From the NCBI GenBank assembly GCA_015654965.1, contig JAATGD010000162.1, positions 1-7,864 of the forward strand: a DNA stretch of 7,864 bases, given 5' to 3'. Positions 6,529-7,864 of the stretch are shown here, one piece after another. Within the stretch, counting starts at the first letter, position 1. Each line of letters starts with the position of its first letter. Position numbers and translations under genes: made by a program. Source of the stretch: Hyphomicrobiales bacterium. GTDB lineage: Bacteria > Pseudomonadota > Alphaproteobacteria > Rhizobiales > Rhizobiaceae. The notes beneath the pieces were generated by a model. It had not been told where the DNA came from and ran no database searches. It was given only the letters and a program-made list of their open reading frames with translations.

Positions 6529-6532
6529 GGCT

Positions 6533-6859
6533 TCATGCCTCATTGTCGCGTCGCATTCTTCGCGACCAGTGCAGACTCCATATGTCTTTCTTTGCATCCG
6601 ACTCGAACAGTCGTGCGCGGATCGGCTCGCCAAAGGATGGATCGTCAATGGTGATGGAAAGCCATGTTCCGGCTTTCTCGCCAGTGCGTTCCCACGCCGC
6701 ACCGACTTCTATGCCATAGAGAAAAACACGATGTTCGGGTGTGTTCTCTGCGTCTGTGTTGTCTACCGGAAGGATAGTCACTTCGGCGTCGAGGGTGAGC
6801 GTGCGAATGCGCCCGAAGAAACCATCTGCGGTTCGGGTGAACGTGCCAATCTGGCTCAT
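6533..6859 (-). CDS. DUF736 domain protein
   Basis: A 108-residue protein of the DUF736 family. It shows the family's opening pattern (IGTFTRTADGFFGRIRTLTLDAEVTI), a middle section EHRVFLYGIEVGAAWER, and the closing WLSITIDDPSFGEPIRARLFES. It has no signal peptide or membrane helix and is probably cytosolic. The function is unknown. The family is found mainly on alphaproteobacterial plasmids and conjugative elements next to S26 peptidase and relaxase genes, so a role in transfer or element upkeep is inferred from location only. Start ATG 6859 has GGAG (6867-6870) seven bases upstream. It follows the S26 gene by 44 bases and precedes the transglycosylase by as little as four. Confidence 0.9.
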   Translation of the reverse strand: MSQIGTFTRTADGFFGRIRTLTLDAEVTILPVDNTDAENTPEHRVFLYGIEVGAAWERTGEKAGTWLSITIDDPSFGEPIRARLFESDAKKDIWSLHWSRRMRRDNEA

Positions 6860-6903
6860 GATGATGCTCCATTCTATTGGTTGTTGATTTTGGGAAAGCG
6901 GCG

Positions 6904-7479
6904 TTACGGCGCGTTGAGGGCCGGATTGTCGTCATTGTCGGTGGAAGGGTTTGGATCTCCGGTGGTCCAGATCGGGATCGCCCGGCCGACGACGGTTGTG
7001 ATGGGCAGCGGCCCGAAATACCGCCCGTCGAAGCTGTCGGGACTGTCCCAGTTCATGAAGAAGGCTTCGCCATCGGCGAGTATCCGGCAACCTTGCCAGA
7101 CGGGCAGTGGGCGGCCTTGGCTGTCGTGCTCGCGGGCACGCCCATAGCTCATGTCGTAGGCGATGATGGCGCTTCCGACGCGGCAGACCTCAACTCCGCC
7201 AAGCGCCAGCACGCGCTTTAGAAGCGGCGCGCCTTTTGGCAGATAGCCGCGCTCATCAAGGAAGGTCGCGAGATCATCGGGCGGCACGACGACAGCCAGA
7301 TCGGTGACGTCGAGCCGGTCGCCCTCTGACACATGCAGCGGGACGATCCGGTACAGCCCGACCGGCACACTGGCCGATGCGTTCCAGATGAGACGGATGT
7401 TGGGCGGATACCATGCTGGTAGCGCAATCAACGCGGTTCCCGCCAGCATGAAAAGGATTGTCAGGCGGCGCGCCGTCAT
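6904..7479 (-). CDS. S26 family signal peptidase, TraF-like
   Basis: A 191-residue membrane-anchored serine peptidase resembling the conjugative TraF peptidase, which in RP4 cuts and helps cyclise the TrbC pilin. One N-terminal helix (about residues 6-24) is followed by the catalytic-Ser motif NASASVPVGLYRI (residues 33-45, Ser37) and the Lys motif APLLKRVLALGGVEV (Lys88). The later conserved box FFMNWDSPDSFDGRYFGPLP (141-160) is also present. The active site therefore looks intact. Start ATG 7479 overlaps the DUF2840 stop as ATGA and has AGGAGG (7488-7493) eight bases upstream. An earlier ATG at 7506 would add nine residues without a good ribosome site and is rejected. No pilin gene lies in this window, so its substrate must be encoded elsewhere. 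Confidence 0.93.
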   Translation of the reverse strand: MTARRLTILFMLAGTALIALPAWYPPNIRLIWNASASVPVGLYRIVPLHVSEGDRLDVTDLAVVVPPDDLATFLDERGYLPKGAPLLKRVLALGGVEVCRVGSAIIAYDMSYGRAREHDSQGRPLPVWQGCRILADGEAFFMNWDSPDSFDGRYFGPLPITTVVGRAIPIWTTGDPNPSTDNDDNPALNAP

Positions 7480-7864
7480 GGCGCAATCCTCCTGCGCTTC
7501 AGCCATGCCTTGTGCTGATCTTTGGAATAGGGCCGAAACGGCTGGTTGACGGTCAGACGGTTATGAACATGCCGCCAGTAGTCCGGTGATACGGTTGCAG
7601 GATCAATGCCGAGCTTTTCAATCGTCTCGATGACGTCCATTACCTGCTGAACCTTTGGCCAGCCATGCATGCGCAGCAGAATGTCGCCGCCCGGTGTGAC
7701 AAAGGGCAGGGTCTGGTATGGCTCGTTTGTTTCGACTGCTCGCACAATGTCGATGCGGGAGATCAGGGTGCCGTAGCCATTGGACATCCAGCGCACAAAG
7801 GCAAATATGCTGTTCACCTCGAAACTCACCACGCGACGTTTGTCGTCAATGCGATGATCAAGCA
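7476..7864 (-). CDS. DUF2840 domain protein, 5' partial
   Basis: The C-terminal part of a DUF2840 protein, a small family of unknown function found almost only beside S26 peptidase and DUF736 genes on alphaproteobacterial plasmids and conjugative elements. Family-like stretches visible are NSIFAFVRWMSNGYGT, ISRIDIVRAV, LPFVTPGGDILLRMHGWPKV and the tail PDYWRHVHNRLTVN, then a basic C-terminus. No signal peptide is visible in the part present. The reading frame stays open to the window edge, with residues LDHRIDDKRR before the GTG at 7832. That sequence is family-like, so the GTG is probably internal and the true start lies outside. The stop shares ATGA with the S26 start, so the two are translationally coupled. 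The trailing gene order supports a conjugative-element origin. Its biochemical role is unknown. Confidence 0.88.
   Translation of the reverse strand, partial: LDHRIDDKRRVVSFEVNSIFAFVRWMSNGYGTLISRIDIVRAVETNEPYQTLPFVTPGGDILLRMHGWPKVQQVMDVIETIEKLGIDPATVSPDYWRHVHNRLTVNQPFRPYSKDQHKAWLKRRRIAP
7488..7493 (-). promoter_or_regulatory. Ribosome binding site that fixes the S26 peptidase start
   Basis: Minus-strand AGGAGG lies eight bases before ATG 7479, inside the last codons of the DUF2840 gene; it selects 7479 over the upstream ATG at 7506. Confidence 0.65.

Larger units (their letters stand above)
2789..7864 (-). mobile_element. Part of a conjugative/integrative element transfer module
   Basis: Six recognisable genes on one strand form a block known from alphaproteobacterial conjugative elements: DUF2840, S26 peptidase, DUF736, lytic transglycosylase, DUF3363-type relaxase and RHH protein. 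They are linked by overlaps or very short gaps. The right end runs out of the window, where ParA and a replication or partition gene would be expected by family precedent. On the left it stops at the RHH gene. No integrase, terminal repeat or attachment site is visible, so the element type (plasmid or integrated element) and its ends are undecided. The LysR gene at 1809-2729 may also belong to it. Confidence 0.6.

Noticed and set aside
6518..7147. 209-codon plus-strand ORF opposite DUF736 and the S26 peptidase
   Set aside because: It lies antisense to two well-recognised genes and its product shows no family features.
7480..7506. S26 peptidase start at 7506
   Set aside because: ATG 7479 has AGGAGG at ideal spacing and an ATGA overlap with the upstream stop, while 7506 has neither.
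1..7864. tRNA, rRNA, CRISPR array, insertion sequence or attachment site
   Set aside because: No cloverleaf, repeat-spacer pattern, transposase or matching direct repeats were recognised by eye; a dedicated search would be needed for short att sites.

Overview
The window looks like part of an alphaproteobacterial genome, most likely from the Hyphomicrobiales (Rhizobium, Brucella/Ochrobactrum or Phyllobacterium relatives). The basis is the right-hand gene set: DUF2840, an S26 (TraF-type) signal peptidase, DUF736, a lytic transglycosylase, a DUF3363-type relaxase and a ribbon-helix-helix protein. I know this run, in this order, from conjugative plasmids and integrative conjugative elements of that group. 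The genus is not resolved.

Left part, plus strand, 1-1633: a tightly packed gene set. It holds the end of a DUF3817 membrane protein (cut by the window edge), a four-helix HemJ/CopD-like membrane protein, a classical short-chain dehydrogenase/reductase (SDR) with its catalytic residues present, and possibly a 48-residue membrane miniprotein whose start overlaps the SDR stop. Gaps are 9-15 bases, so this is probably one transcript. Its pathway is not known to me.

Middle, 1634-2729: a very AT-rich intergenic stretch (13 G/C in the 90 bases 1631-1720) precedes a LysR-type regulator. From memory, this LysR resembles a subclass found near relaxase genes on alphaproteobacterial mobile elements, so it may belong with the element to its right rather than with the SDR genes to its left.

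Right part, minus strand, 7864 down to 2789: a continuous transfer-module operon, read from right to left. It runs DUF2840 (N-terminus beyond the edge), S26 peptidase (ATGA overlap), DUF736, lytic transglycosylase (start 4 bases after the DUF736 stop if the long form is right), a candidate 81-residue ORF that fills the gap before the relaxase, relaxase, and RHH protein. In function, the relaxase nicks and pilots DNA, the RHH protein is a likely accessory DNA binder, the transglycosylase opens the murein, and the S26 peptidase matures secreted pilus components. The module ends against the convergent LysR gene. No coupling protein (traG) or trb genes follow within the window, so the transfer machinery is elsewhere or lost.

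No tRNA, rRNA, CRISPR array or insertion sequence was recognised. The points most worth checking are the candidate 81-residue gene between transglycosylase and relaxase, the cytoplasmic N-terminal extension of the transglycosylase, the abrupt end of the transfer module, and the DUF3817/HemJ-like/SDR gene set.
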